In this document: piece by piece, positions 32,694 through 32,757 of the stretch
How the letters are laid out: each line of letters starts with the position of its first letter
How positions within the stretch are numbered: position 1 is the stretch's first letter
Assembly: GCA_035325905.1 (NCBI GenBank)
Contig: DAOKYY010000034.1
Span: 1 to 32,757 of the forward strand
Length of the DNA: 32,757 nt
Direction: 5' to 3'
From: DYGX01 sp035325905
GTDB lineage: Bacteria > Chloroflexota > Anaerolineae > Aggregatilineales > Aggregatilineaceae
The notes under the pieces: model-generated
Seen by the model: the letters and a program-made list of their open reading frames with translations, nothing else
The model's database searches: none
What the model was told of the DNA's origin: nothing
Translations under genes and position numbers: made by a program

Positions 32694-32757
32694 GCCGGGT
32701 TCTTCGCGTCGGGGAGATTTCGCGCGGTTTGAGACCGAAAACGAGGCAATGCGGGCG

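Overview
The window is about 32.8 kb of GC-rich, densely packed bacterial chromosome. The families present (binding-protein sugar ABC transporters with no PTS gene, RbsB-type binding protein with a twin-arginine leader, several PRC-barrel proteins, a stand-alone ParB-like domain protein, LysM/SH3 surface protein) fit a Chloroflexota-like heterotroph, perhaps Anaerolineae. That placement is an inference from gene content and was not tested by a search. No rRNA, tRNA, IS element, phage gene or CRISPR array was seen.

Layout. 1-3420 (+): the end of a sugar ABC permease followed by three different family 43 glycoside hydrolases (one with a Sec-like signal, one with a Tat-like signal, one apparently cytosolic), an arabinan/arabino-oligosaccharide operon. 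3429-6224 (-): a DUF89/ARMT1-like phosphatase, a secreted LysM-LysM-SH3 protein and a ParB-like domain protein, each set apart by promoters or terminators. 6527-6988 (+): mscL. 7089-13488 (-): lacI-type regulator, araB, araD, a FucI-like isomerase and an AraA-like isomerase, in that transcription order. 13807-17480 (+): a divergent RbsA/RbsC/RbsB-type monosaccharide ABC transporter. The 318-bp region between the two arms carries two mirrored sigma70-like promoters, each with a near-palindromic LacI-family operator directly at the -10/start site. 17667-23063 (+): sucA, sucB and an App1-like (DUF2183) phosphatase. 23237-26793: a cluster of three PRC-barrel proteins, a DUF3309 and a DUF1328 micro-membrane protein and an SDR oxidoreductase, with a hairpin-rich 400-bp gap. 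27057-32598 (-): a second sugar operon made of binding protein, two permeases, a GH4 glycosidase and a PfkB kinase.

How the genes work together. Extracellular GH43 enzymes would cut arabinan to arabino-oligosaccharides and L-arabinose. The permease at the left edge belongs to an oligosaccharide importer, and the cytosolic GH43 can finish the imported oligomers. The RbsABC-type transporter would import the monosaccharide. An isomerase gives L-ribulose, AraB phosphorylates it and AraD makes D-xylulose 5-phosphate. The LacI-family protein very probably represses both arms of the divergent locus until sugar is present. The right-hand GH4/PfkB/ABC operon handles another glycoside and raises the question of how a GH4 enzyme gets a phosphorylated substrate without a PTS.

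Most promising for novelty: the mirrored double-operator control region, the GH4-PfkB coupling, the paired isomerases in one ara operon, the PRC-barrel/micro-membrane-protein cluster, and the run of contiguous inverted repeats at 23777-23825.
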